The position numbers and the translations under genes were made by a program. Below the pieces are notes generated by a model, which worked only from the letters and a program-made list of their open reading frames with translations, did not search any database and was not told where the DNA came from. This document shows positions 18,029 to 26,746 of a stretch of 54,656 bases of DNA, piece by piece (position 1 is the stretch's first letter; each line of letters begins with the position of its first letter). The stretch covers positions 1 to 54,656 of the forward strand of contig JAILBN010000016.1 in assembly GCA_024680915.1 (NCBI GenBank), written 5' to 3'. This DNA is from Treponemataceae bacterium. GTDB taxonomy: Bacteria > Spirochaetota > Spirochaetia > Treponematales > Treponemataceae.

Positions 18029-18100
18029 TTGACCGGCATGAACATACAAAGCCCCGGACCCATACAAAAAGCTCCCGCGGAAACGAACGGCATGTCGCCA

Positions 18101-20158
18101 TTATCCCAGCTGAGCGCTGACTTCTTCCCACTGAGCGGTTGTTTTTTCTATTGCGGCGGCGGTTTCTTCTATCTCCTGCTGGATCTTACGGCTTTTCGCA
18201 CCATCGCTATAAACAGCCGGTAGCGAAAGCTGATACTCAAGCTGTGATTTCTTGTCCTCAAGCTCACTTATCTCGTTCATAAGCCGCTCTTCTTCTTTCT
18301 CAAGCTTTCGTCGCTCGCCTTTAAGACGCTTCTGTTCCTCCCAGGAAGCCGCTCCGTCGTTAGCCATCACACTGTTTGCAGCAGCATTCGCGGCTTTATT
18401 CCCTTTTGCACCACCAGCCCCGCCGACAGACTTCACGCCGTTCACGCCACCATGCCCCCCGGATGCAGCCGCCACATCAGCCTGCGTGAAGCTTTCTTTT
18501 TCAAGCTGCTCCATGTAATAGCCGTATGTCCCAGGAAACTCCCTGGAATGACAGGGAGTAAGCTCCAGAACCCGGGTCGCCAGGCTTTCTATGAAACCAC
18601 GGTCATGGGAAACGAAAATAACAGTTCCGCCAAAATCACGGAGGGCTGAAAGCAGGACATCTTTCGAATGCATATCAAGGTGGTTGGTAGGCTCATCAAG
18701 GATGAGAAGGTTCACCGGGCGCAAAAGCAGGCGTAAAAGAGCGAGCCTGCTTTTTTCTCCGCCGGACAGGACATCTATAGGCTTGTATACGTCATCACCA
18801 CGGAACAAAAACGCACCCAGCATATCACGAAGCTTTGGTATCAGCTCCAGGGGGGCTTCTCCTTCAAGCATCTCAAGCATGGACATGCTTCCTTTCATGA
18901 CCTCGGCGTTGTCCTGGGAGAAATAGCCGATGGAAACTCCGGCACCCAGACGGAAAGAACCTGTATAGTCAGTGTCATGACCAGCAAGTATACGGAGAAG
19001 GGTTGTTTTTCCGGCACCGTTGCGTCCCACAACCACAAGCCTGTCTCCATTCTCAACGACCAGGTTCAAATCACGTAAGACCTCATGTGCCGCTCCTGAA
19101 TCAGCGGCTGAACCGCCCTCTGAAGCCGAGTTTCCCGCAGTAGGGTATGTCTTCCCGATGCCTTCCGCCGTAAGCACAAGCCTGCCGGAATGAGGAGCAG
19201 GAGGGAAAGAAAAATGGATTTTCTTTAAGGTCTCCGGGATTTCAATTTTATCAGCCAGTATTTTATCAAGCATTTTCTGCCTTTCCTGAGCCTGAGCCGC
19301 TTTCGTTGCCTTATAACCAAAGCGTCTTATGAAATCCTCCAGCTTGTTTATCTCTTCCTGCTGCTGCTCGTACCGCGCCATAAGAGTCTGAAGCTCCACC
19401 TTGCGGACTTCCTCATAATGAGTGTAGTTTCCTGCATAACGTTTTAAGTCGCCGTTAAAAAGCTCGTAAACCTCATTTATAGTCACATCAAGAAAATAGC
19501 GGTCATGGGAAACAAGAAGAAAACCACCTGTATAATCGTGAAGGAATTTCTCAAGCCAGTCACGGGCTTCTATATCAAGATAGTTTGTCGGCTCATCAAG
19601 GAGCAAAATATCAGGCTTTTCAAGAAGCACCTTTGCCAGAGCTATTCGCATCTGCCAGCCCCCGGAGAACTCCTCGACACTTCTGTTCATGTCTTCCGGC
19701 TTAAAACCAAGCCCTTCAAGAGTCTGTCTGGCAAGAACCTCCCGCCTGTTCCAGCCGGATTCCTCAAGCCAGGTGATAATCTCATGCTGTCTTTCCAGCA
19801 AAGCCATAGCACCGGAAGAATCGGGCTGCTCCGCAAGCTTTGAGCCTATCTCCTCCATCTCTTCGTGAAGACTGTAACCGTAAGAAAAAGCCCTGTCTGC
19901 TTCTTCCAAAAGCGTACATCCGTGATGCACAATGCCCGACTGAGGCAGATAGCCGATGCGGCAGTTTTTTTGAACGGCCCTGTCGCCAGAATCGCATTCC
20001 ATGAGACCAGCCATAACCTTCATCAGCGTGGATTTTCCAGAACCATTTGCTCCCGTAAGAGCAGCTTTTGAACCAGCGGAAAGATTCACCGAAACATTTT
20101 TGAGTATATCCCTGTCACCAAATGCAAGCGAAACTTTTGAAAATTGAACGAAAGCCAT
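18101..20158 (-). CDS. ABC-F family ATPase (ribosome-associated type)
   Basis: A 685-residue protein with two ABC ATPase domains and no membrane segments, the ABC-F layout (Uup/EttA/YdiF group) acting on ribosomes. Domain 1: Walker A GANGSGKST (36-43), signature FSGGWQMR, Walker B LLLDEPTNYLD. The interdomain arm is helical and charged. Domain 2: Walker A GRNGAGKTT (about 380), signature LSGGEKSR and LILDEPTNHLD. The C-terminus has a Gly/Ala-rich spacer (about 570-605) and a coiled coil typical of the ABC-F C-terminal extension. A second short Ser/Gly/Ala insert lies just before Walker A of domain 2. Follows the SH3-type lipoprotein gene after 12 bp. Confidence 0.92.
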   Translation of the reverse strand: MAFVQFSKVSLAFGDRDILKNVSVNLSAGSKAALTGANGSGKSTLMKVMAGLMECDSGDRAVQKNCRIGYLPQSGIVHHGCTLLEEADRAFSYGYSLHEEMEEIGSKLAEQPDSSGAMALLERQHEIITWLEESGWNRREVLARQTLEGLGFKPEDMNRSVEEFSGGWQMRIALAKVLLEKPDILLLDEPTNYLDIEARDWLEKFLHDYTGGFLLVSHDRYFLDVTINEVYELFNGDLKRYAGNYTHYEEVRKVELQTLMARYEQQQEEINKLEDFIRRFGYKATKAAQAQERQKMLDKILADKIEIPETLKKIHFSFPPAPHSGRLVLTAEGIGKTYPTAGNSASEGGSAADSGAAHEVLRDLNLVVENGDRLVVVGRNGAGKTTLLRILAGHDTDYTGSFRLGAGVSIGYFSQDNAEVMKGSMSMLEMLEGEAPLELIPKLRDMLGAFLFRGDDVYKPIDVLSGGEKSRLALLRLLLRPVNLLILDEPTNHLDMHSKDVLLSALRDFGGTVIFVSHDRGFIESLATRVLELTPCHSREFPGTYGYYMEQLEKESFTQADVAAASGGHGGVNGVKSVGGAGGAKGNKAANAAANSVMANDGAASWEEQKRLKGERRKLEKEEERLMNEISELEDKKSQLEYQLSLPAVYSDGAKSRKIQQEIEETAAAIEKTTAQWEEVSAQLG

Positions 20159-20170
20159 TAAAAATCACCA

Positions 20171-21490
20171 TTATAACTGAGGCAACTCAGAGGAGAATGA
20201 AAAATAGACAACATTACTATTCGAAGCCCTCTGCCGTATTATATTGTCTTTTATCGTCGCCTTTGTGGCATCTTCAATTCTCAGACCGTCTTCCTCGATG
20301 GAATAAAGGAATATCATCTCCTTACCACCGTCAAACTTAAGTGAGATAGCCCCATCATAAGAGAAGGTCAAAGAAGAGGAAAGGAAATAGGACAAGCTTA
20401 CGCTTCCTGTGTTCCCAGAGCCATATGGAATGACAGAAGGAGTCAAAGCTCCGTATCCTGTCCATATAAAGGTATTATTCTCATCAAAATATAAAGTTCC
20501 GTAATTAGAGCTTATAAAATACGGTCCTAAACTGCGCAAATTTTCATAAACATCGGCACGGCGCGTTATCTCACTGTCAATGATTTCCCCGACAGGCTTG
20601 TTCAATGTCACCAGATTGTATGAGACAGGCATTCCTCTTTCACCAATGTACTGGACAACGATGAAGTTGCTCTTGCGGACAGTAACCGTCAAAGGAGTTC
20701 CATTAAACTTGTACACGTTTTCGGAAGTCTTTGTCACACCGTCATAAGGATATTTGACTGAAATATCTTCTATGGTGAGTCTTATTTCTCCTGAACGGAA
20801 TCCCGTATCAAAGGCTGACGTCCTTTTCATCTTGGAAAGATCCACCATCCCCCGCTCTTCCATATCCTTATATTCCTCAGGATACCACACAGATTCAAGC
20901 ATATTATCACGTACGGAATCCGCTTCCTCGATATCCGCATTATCCAGTCCATCATTCTGCACCGTCTCATCAAACAGACGAAGGTTATATGAGAAACACC
21001 AGCCGGTCGTTCCGTCGGATGCTATCACACGAAGCCAATCTCCGGCCATTGCGGTACTGCCGGACATTACCGCCTGACCTTTTCCCTTATATAGAACCTT
21101 TATGACCTCATTTTTCCTCAGACGATATACTTGCTTTGATGTATTCACAGCTTCAGCCCTCATAGGAAGACCATCAAGCACAACCCTCGCGTACATATGC
21201 TTGTAGTCAGCATATTTTTGTGAAGTGATCTCAGCATTTTTACTTGATTCAGGTTCTGTTATCTGCCACAGGGGAACCTCTATCTTATCCTCAGTGCCAG
21301 GAAGTCCTATAACATAAACTCCGCTTATCTTGGACTTTATATATACAGGAACGACATCGCCATCCGAAAGCCCGTTCTCTGGTACAGACCACAACAAGAC
21401 CCCATACCCCATGATCTTTGAACAAGAAGAGAGGCAGAAAAGCAAGAATATCACAAGAACGAAAAGACAGCGTGAAAAAACAGTTTTCAT
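20171..21490 (-). CDS. Lipoprotein with bacterial SH3-like domain
   Basis: A 439-residue lipoprotein. The start at 21490 is chosen because the signal peptide (MKTVFSRCLFVLVIFLLF) begins there and ends in lipobox CLSSC. Residues about 95-165 form an SH3b-like unit (YARVVLDGLPMRAEA, VYRLRKNEVIKVLYKG, DWLRVIASDGTTGWCFSYNLR), a fold often used to bind cell-wall peptides. The C-terminal half is beta-rich and of no family I recognise. No clear ribosome binding site. Probably envelope-located; function unknown. Transcribed towards the ABC-F gene 12 bp away, so likely co-transcribed. Confidence 0.75.
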   Translation of the reverse strand: MKTVFSRCLFVLVIFLLFCLSSCSKIMGYGVLLWSVPENGLSDGDVVPVYIKSKISGVYVIGLPGTEDKIEVPLWQITEPESSKNAEITSQKYADYKHMYARVVLDGLPMRAEAVNTSKQVYRLRKNEVIKVLYKGKGQAVMSGSTAMAGDWLRVIASDGTTGWCFSYNLRLFDETVQNDGLDNADIEEADSVRDNMLESVWYPEEYKDMEERGMVDLSKMKRTSAFDTGFRSGEIRLTIEDISVKYPYDGVTKTSENVYKFNGTPLTVTVRKSNFIVVQYIGERGMPVSYNLVTLNKPVGEIIDSEITRRADVYENLRSLGPYFISSNYGTLYFDENNTFIWTGYGALTPSVIPYGSGNTGSVSLSYFLSSSLTFSYDGAISLKFDGGKEMIFLYSIEEDGLRIEDATKATIKDNIIRQRASNSNVVYFSFSSELPQL

Positions 21491-21548
21491 GGACAGAAGG
21501 ATACCATACAATGCGTTTTATTTCCACACCGGCAAGAAAAAAGAATAA

Positions 21549-21577
21549 TTTACAAAACAATTATAATTAAGTTATAC
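21549..21577 (+). promoter_or_regulatory. Promoter overlapping the pepF start region
   Basis: TTTACA (21549-21554), 17-bp spacer, TTATAC (21572-21577). The -10 ends 8 nt before the ATG at 21586 and there is no Shine-Dalgarno sequence, so the transcript would begin at or next to the start codon. Confidence 0.6.
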
Positions 21578-21585
21578 TTGTGAAT

Positions 21586-23379
21586 ATGAAAACTGACAGA
21601 GTACCGAGCAGAGACGAAATTCCTGCAAAAGACAAATGGGATCTTTCTTCCCTGTACATGAAAGAATCTGAATGGGAAGACGATCTTTCACTTATTCCCA
21701 TTCTTGCCGATGAGTTATTGAGCTACAAAGGGAAGCTTGCTGAGAATGCCGACACCCTGCGTAATTCTCTTGATTCTTACTGCAGATTGCAAATGATTGC
21801 AGAAACCACAGGATCCTACGCATTCCTTCTTACAGCAGGCGATGCCGAGAACAGCACGAATCAGGATAAATACGGAAGATTCGTAATGGCTGCTTCTGCT
21901 GCGGAAGCAAAGACAAGCTTCTATATTCCAGAGATACAAACAATTCCAGAAAATACATTAAAGGAATGGATTGAACGTCCGGATTTTAATGACTATAAAG
22001 TTTTTCTTACTAAATTACTCAGGTTGAAGCCCTTCATTTTAAGTGAAAAAGAAGAAAGGCTTTTCTCTCTTGAGGGAGAGAGCGGCTCTACCGCAAAAAA
22101 GACCTTCTCAATGCTTACCAATGTCGATTTTAATTTTGGTTCAATAAAAACCCAGGATGGCTCCAAACAGCTGACACAGTCAACCTGGTCTTCTTTCATG
22201 CAAAACCAAGACAGAGACATACGAAAAAGAGCTTACGCGAAATTCTACAAAACCTTCGACTCTCATAAAAATACCCTGGCTTCTCTTTATGCCGGCAGTG
22301 TCAACCACGACATATTCGAAGCAAGAGCCAGAGGCTATGAATCAGCAAGGGCAATGGCTCTTTATCCTGACAATGTCCCAGAATCAGTCTATGACAATTT
22401 GGTCAAAACCGTTCACGAGAATCTGGCGCCACTCCATAAATATTATGCCATACGAAAAGAACTGCTCGGTGTGAAAGACTTGCGGTTATACGACGTATAT
22501 GTTCCTTTAGTAAAGGATATAAAAAAAGTCACCCCTTACAATGACGCAGTAGAGATAATAAGAAAGGCTCTCGCTCCTCTCGGAACAGATTATACGGACA
22601 CTCTTTGTGACGGACTGCAAAATGGTTGGGCAGACAGATATGAGAACAAAGGAAAGCGTTCAGGGGCTTTCTCCGCAGGAGGCTTCGTCGGATATCCCTA
22701 TATACTTTTGAACTATAAAGAAGATGTCCTTAGGGATGTATTCACAATGGCCCACGAAGGCGGACACTCCATGCATTCCTGGTATTCCGTCCATTCCAAT
22801 CCCTTCATGCATTACAGCTATACAATATTCGAGGCAGAGGTCGCTTCTACCTTCAATGAACAACTTGTATTCCAGTACTTCATGAACAATGCGGATGACA
22901 AAAACCTAAGGAAATACTTAATCGCAGAGCGCGCCGGAGACATACTGGCAACCTTATACCGACAGACTATGTTCGCAGAGTTCGAACATACGGCACACGC
23001 CCTTGTAGAAAGCGGGACTCCCCTTACACTGGATTTACTCCGGTCTGAATACAGGAAGCTTCTGGAAGCTTATTTCGGTCCGGAGGTCAAGCTGGAAAAA
23101 ACGAGTGATTTGGAAGGCTTACGTATTCCGCACTTTTACAATGCCTACTATGTGTATAAGTATGCGACAGGCATATCGGCTTCCCTGGCACTTGCAGAAA
23201 GAGTCACGAAAGGCGGAGAAAAAGAAAGGTCTGATTATTTCAAATTCCTCTGCTCCGGAGGTTCCCGCTATCCAATAGATTCATTGAAAGTAGCAGGCGT
23301 AGACATGACCTCCACGGCTCCTGTCCAAGCTGCCTTGAACGTATTCTCCTCCCTTGTGGATCAAATGGAAAACTTCTGA
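21586..23379 (+). CDS. pepF: Oligoendopeptidase F
   Basis: An M3-family zinc endopeptidase that degrades oligopeptides in the cytoplasm. About 597 residues, the usual PepF length. The zinc site is AHEGGHSMHSWYS (HEXXH near residue 390), with the third ligand Glu in FEAEVASTFNE. The C-terminal helical half carries ERAGDILATLYRQTMFAEFE and RIPHFYNAYYVYKYATG, all PepF signatures. I prefer the ATG at 21586; an in-frame GTG at 21580 is only 2 bp from the -10 box. No ribosome binding site is visible, which makes this one of several candidate leaderless genes in the window. Confidence 0.95.
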   Translation: MKTDRVPSRDEIPAKDKWDLSSLYMKESEWEDDLSLIPILADELLSYKGKLAENADTLRNSLDSYCRLQMIAETTGSYAFLLTAGDAENSTNQDKYGRFVMAASAAEAKTSFYIPEIQTIPENTLKEWIERPDFNDYKVFLTKLLRLKPFILSEKEERLFSLEGESGSTAKKTFSMLTNVDFNFGSIKTQDGSKQLTQSTWSSFMQNQDRDIRKRAYAKFYKTFDSHKNTLASLYAGSVNHDIFEARARGYESARAMALYPDNVPESVYDNLVKTVHENLAPLHKYYAIRKELLGVKDLRLYDVYVPLVKDIKKVTPYNDAVEIIRKALAPLGTDYTDTLCDGLQNGWADRYENKGKRSGAFSAGGFVGYPYILLNYKEDVLRDVFTMAHEGGHSMHSWYSVHSNPFMHYSYTIFEAEVASTFNEQLVFQYFMNNADDKNLRKYLIAERAGDILATLYRQTMFAEFEHTAHALVESGTPLTLDLLRSEYRKLLEAYFGPEVKLEKTSDLEGLRIPHFYNAYYVYKYATGISASLALAERVTKGGEKERSDYFKFLCSGGSRYPIDSLKVAGVDMTSTAPVQAALNVFSSLVDQMENF

Positions 23380-23395
23380 TAGAGGGAAAAAATGA

Positions 23396-23466
23396 CTCGA
23401 TATCGGCAGTAATAATTTATTCTTGAGTTTTTTTTCAAGAAAATCGTGAATTCTGCCGATATTGAG
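23396..23466. repeat. Two-tier hairpin downstream of pepF
   Basis: The outer arms 23396-23409 and 23453-23466 pair over 14 bp (one G-U), including CGGCAG/CTGCCG. Inside is a second hairpin, TTCTTGA (23420-23426) with TCAAGAA (23435-23441), around a run of eight T residues. It may terminate pepF or be a structured RNA; no T-run follows the outer stem. The rest of 23467-23638 contains no gene I can support. Confidence 0.6.
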
Positions 23467-23638
23467 ATTACAATATAGTATTATCGCCTGAGAAAAATAT
23501 TTTTTTTCAAGTGAGTATTTCTTGTTTTCCAAAGTTACCTCCGAAACTTATGTTTATGGAGTTTCACTATAGAATTATTACTAGTTCTTGCAGATTCATA
23601 TCTTTAGGAACAGAAAAAACTTGGAGTATTAAACAAAC

Positions 23639-24547
23639 ATGAGTTCTGTTAGTGATTTCGTTTCGCATAAAAAAGTTGAAGCACACAACCATTTAAACTT
23701 AGGAATGCGCTATGCCTCTTATGTACCTTGGGCTGGTTTCTATATTCCAGATTTTCCTAAAAAAATATATGAGGGTGGTCTTGCCGAGATGCACCAGTAT
23801 ATCGGTAATTACACACGTCCAAGAGTTTCTTGTGGTAAAGATGCACAAGATCTTATAACCCTTTCTGTACAGGATGCAATTGCAGACGGGATAACAGTGC
23901 TGGAAGGCAGTGTGGACATTCAGTTTGTAGGCCACTGGGGTAACAGCATAGACAAATTCCTTGACATGGTTCAAGGTATAAAAGACAAGTTTGCTGATAA
24001 AATTGATTTCAGACCGGAATTGGGAATGGGAAAGCTTTTCCCTGCCGACAAGATAAAAGCATGGGCACCTGCCTGCATAGAAAGCGGTGTTTTCAAAAGC
24101 ATAGACCTCTATGGTCCGGAAGTATTCGAAGGCTTGGAAACCTTCAAACCGATGTACGACTTGGCAGGTAAATTGGGAATCAAGAAAAAGGCCCATGTAG
24201 GAGAAGTGTCAGATGCCCTGTCTGTTAAGCAGTTTGTGGATTATTTCGAGCTTGACGAAGTTCAGCATGGAATAGGCGCTGCTCAAGATGACAAGATCCT
24301 CCAGTATCTTGTAGACAAGAAAATACGCTGCAACATCACTCCTGCAAGTAATGTAATGCTTTGCTCGGTTCCTTCCCTTAAGGAACATCCTATCCGTAAG
24401 ATGTATGACGCAGGCGTACGCATGACAATTTGCACAGATGATCTTCTTTTCTTCAACAGGAGTGTCAGCGAACAATGCCAGGATATGGTCGACTGCAAGC
24501 TTTTCACAAAAGAAGAGATTTTCAAAATCTTTGATTCAGAACTATAA
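23639..24547 (+). CDS. Adenosine deaminase-like metal-dependent hydrolase
   Basis: A 302-residue TIM-barrel amidohydrolase of the adenosine/AMP deaminase family. Metal and catalytic motifs are recognisable but variant: EAHNHLN (His16, His18), KAHVGE (His186, Glu189), VQHGIG (His210), ITPASNV in place of CPTSN, and CTDD (Asp267/Asp268). It is shorter than typical adenosine deaminases (about 330-350), and the substrate-binding loops differ, so the base or nucleoside it deaminates is uncertain. The start has GGAG rather far away (13 bases). It is followed by a tRNA dihydrouridine synthase after 32 bp and an HD-GYP protein overlapping that. Confidence 0.82.
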   Translation: MSSVSDFVSHKKVEAHNHLNLGMRYASYVPWAGFYIPDFPKKIYEGGLAEMHQYIGNYTRPRVSCGKDAQDLITLSVQDAIADGITVLEGSVDIQFVGHWGNSIDKFLDMVQGIKDKFADKIDFRPELGMGKLFPADKIKAWAPACIESGVFKSIDLYGPEVFEGLETFKPMYDLAGKLGIKKKAHVGEVSDALSVKQFVDYFELDEVQHGIGAAQDDKILQYLVDKKIRCNITPASNVMLCSVPSLKEHPIRKMYDAGVRMTICTDDLLFFNRSVSEQCQDMVDCKLFTKEEIFKIFDSEL

Positions 24548-24579
24548 GAAGAATTTCTGTTCTCTCAGACAAAACAAGC

Positions 24580-25569
24580 ATGAAACTCCTTCTTGCACCT
24601 ATGGCAACTCTTAGTCATGAAGCTTTAAGACGGGCTATATACAGACATGGCGGTTGCGATGAGTACTATACAGAAATGATAAATGCGGCTTCACTCGTAA
24701 ACGGAGGGAAGTTCGAGAAATTCTATATTCTTTCAGGACCAGAACCAGAAAAAATCGTATGGCAGCTTACAGGTGAAAATGCAGATAAGCTGGCGCATGC
24801 TGCATCCATAGTGAAGGAAAAGGGCGGCTTGGGCATAGACATAAATATGGGTTGCTCAGCCCCGGAAATATATAAGCATGGAGCAGGGATAGCCTGGATG
24901 ATGAAACCCCAGACTGAGACCAGGGAAATGCTGAGAAAGGTCAGGAGCTGTATTGGAAACCTGCGCTTCAGTGCAAAAATACGCCTTGGAGACGAGGATT
25001 TTACAGAAGAATCTCTTTTTTCCTTTATCGATATGCTGATTGAAGAAGGAATTACACGCATCGTAATTCATCCCCGTACCCGCAAAGAAAAATATTCACG
25101 TCCACCCCGATGGAATTTTATAAAAAAAATTGTTGACCATATAAAGAATTCGACAAATAATATATCTATTATAGGAAACGGCTGTGTTTCAGATAAGAAT
25201 ATCTTGAACGCACTATATGACGAGGTTCCCGAGATGGATGGTGTTATGATAGGCAGAGCAGCAGTCCAAAAACCTTGGATTTTTTCAGTACTTTCAGACT
25301 CCTATAAAACCAATTTCGTTATAGACTTGTATAAGGAAGCAGAATTATTTACATCTGACCTGCTTCAATACCAACCCAAGGAATTTTACGAAACACGTTC
25401 TAAACGTTTCTTTTCTTTTTTTCTGGACAATTTTATGTATGCCCATTATTTAAGGACGAAAATATTGAACACATCGGATAGGGAGACCCAGCTTTTATCC
25501 CTTCAGGAATATTTTCAGAAAATGCCAGAAGAAAGATTCTGCACAGTGGGGGGAAGGGATGTCTCTTAA
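24580..25569 (+). CDS. tRNA-dihydrouridine synthase family protein
   Basis: An FMN enzyme of the Dus family that reduces uridines in the tRNA D-loop. About 329 residues. LLAPMATLSHEALRRAI is the FMN-binding start of the barrel, NMGCSAPEIYKHGAGI holds the catalytic Cys92, AKIRLG and VIHPRTRKEKYSRPPRW are substrate/FMN loops, IIGNGCVSD and DGVMIGRAAVQKPWIF the phosphate-binding end. The helical C-terminal domain is shorter than in DusA. Which tRNA position it modifies cannot be said. Its 3' end overlaps the HD-GYP gene by 11 bp. Confidence 0.92.
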   Translation: MKLLLAPMATLSHEALRRAIYRHGGCDEYYTEMINAASLVNGGKFEKFYILSGPEPEKIVWQLTGENADKLAHAASIVKEKGGLGIDINMGCSAPEIYKHGAGIAWMMKPQTETREMLRKVRSCIGNLRFSAKIRLGDEDFTEESLFSFIDMLIEEGITRIVIHPRTRKEKYSRPPRWNFIKKIVDHIKNSTNNISIIGNGCVSDKNILNALYDEVPEMDGVMIGRAAVQKPWIFSVLSDSYKTNFVIDLYKEAELFTSDLLQYQPKEFYETRSKRFFSFFLDNFMYAHYLRTKILNTSDRETQLLSLQEYFQKMPEERFCTVGGRDVS

Positions 25570-26743
25570 TAACAAAGACAACTTATTTACGTTACTAACG
25601 ATACTTTCTATTTTTTTCGTATTGTCCCTAACAGTATCTATTCTACTACCCACAGTTTTTGAGACTGGAGAAAAATCAGAGACAATAATCCTCAAACAGA
25701 ATTCTTTAATCCAGCCCTATGGCACACTCTCACAGAATGAACAGAAAAAATGGATGGAGACAGGAAACCCTTTGCAGGGCGCGCAATACGATGGAACCGT
25801 AACAAATCCCACCACATTCGAGATAACATCATGGCAAATACAATTCCAAATTCCAGAAAGAGCCTATATCTCTGATTCATGGAATGGAATTTATGATGTG
25901 GACGATAATATAGTAACCATAGATCCTCCGGAAGAATACAACAGGACGATTCCTTCCGGCAACACGATAACATATGGATTCATCATGTATGCCCCGAAAA
26001 GTTATGTTCCAGGAGATGTGACCCTCTCTTTTAAGCAAAAAGTTGAGATTTCCCACGCATGGTATTATTACGCTATAGTTCTTATAACAATAATCTCAGG
26101 TTCTTCCCTCATTATATGCATACCTTTCGTCATAAAACTGAAAGATTTACAAAAGAAAGAAGAACAGGCCAGTGCTACTATAGAGCAGACCCTGAAACTC
26201 TTTGCGAACACAATAGAAGCAAAAGACCGTTACACTTCCGGCCATTCAGCCAGGGTAAGCTTTTATGTGAAGGAGCTTGCAAAAAGGATGGGGCTTTCAA
26301 AACAGGACCAGCAGTTTATTTATTACACGGCAATCATACATGACATAGGAAAAATAGGTATACCGGATTCGATATTATCAAAACCAGATGCACTTGATAA
26401 GGACGAAATGAAAATAATGATGACCCATGCAGAAAAGGGTGGAGAAATACTAGCTGACTTCGAATCCCTTCCGGGAGCATCAGAAATAGTCCGTCATCAT
26501 CACGAAAGGTACGATGGAACAGGATACCCTGATGGTCTCAAAGGCGAAGAAATCCCGCTTTTCTCAAGAATAATAAGTGTCGCCGATGGATTTGATGCTA
26601 TGACATCAGACCGCTGCTACAGAAAGCGCCTTCCTATGGGCCTTGTTGTAGAGGAGCTCAAGGCAAGCGCAGGAACTCAATATGACCCTAAAATCGTCAA
26701 ATGTATGCTGGACATATTAGAATCGGGGTTCACACCCCAGTAA
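25559..26743 (+). CDS. Membrane HD-GYP phosphodiesterase with periplasmic CBM2-like domain
   Basis: A 394-residue signalling protein. TM1 is about 8-31; a periplasmic beta-sandwich at about 65-148; TM2 about 168-192; a short coiled coil; then an HD-GYP domain (216-390) with His229, HD at 261-262, HHH at 313-315 and GYP at 322-324, which normally hydrolyses c-di-GMP. The periplasmic part aligns by eye with family 2 carbohydrate-binding modules: a TVTNPTT strand, TSWQIQF, SDSWNG and YNRTIPSGNTITYGF, with Trp65, Trp108 and Tyr127 near the positions of the three cellulose-binding aromatics. A purine- and G-rich ribosome binding site precedes the ATG inside the dus gene. The c-di-GMP function is well supported; glycan sensing is inference. 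Confidence 0.9.
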   Translation: MSLNNKDNLFTLLTILSIFFVLSLTVSILLPTVFETGEKSETIILKQNSLIQPYGTLSQNEQKKWMETGNPLQGAQYDGTVTNPTTFEITSWQIQFQIPERAYISDSWNGIYDVDDNIVTIDPPEEYNRTIPSGNTITYGFIMYAPKSYVPGDVTLSFKQKVEISHAWYYYAIVLITIISGSSLIICIPFVIKLKDLQKKEEQASATIEQTLKLFANTIEAKDRYTSGHSARVSFYVKELAKRMGLSKQDQQFIYYTAIIHDIGKIGIPDSILSKPDALDKDEMKIMMTHAEKGGEILADFESLPGASEIVRHHHERYDGTGYPDGLKGEEIPLFSRIISVADGFDAMTSDRCYRKRLPMGLVVEELKASAGTQYDPKIVKCMLDILESGFTPQ

Positions 26744-26746
26744 AGG

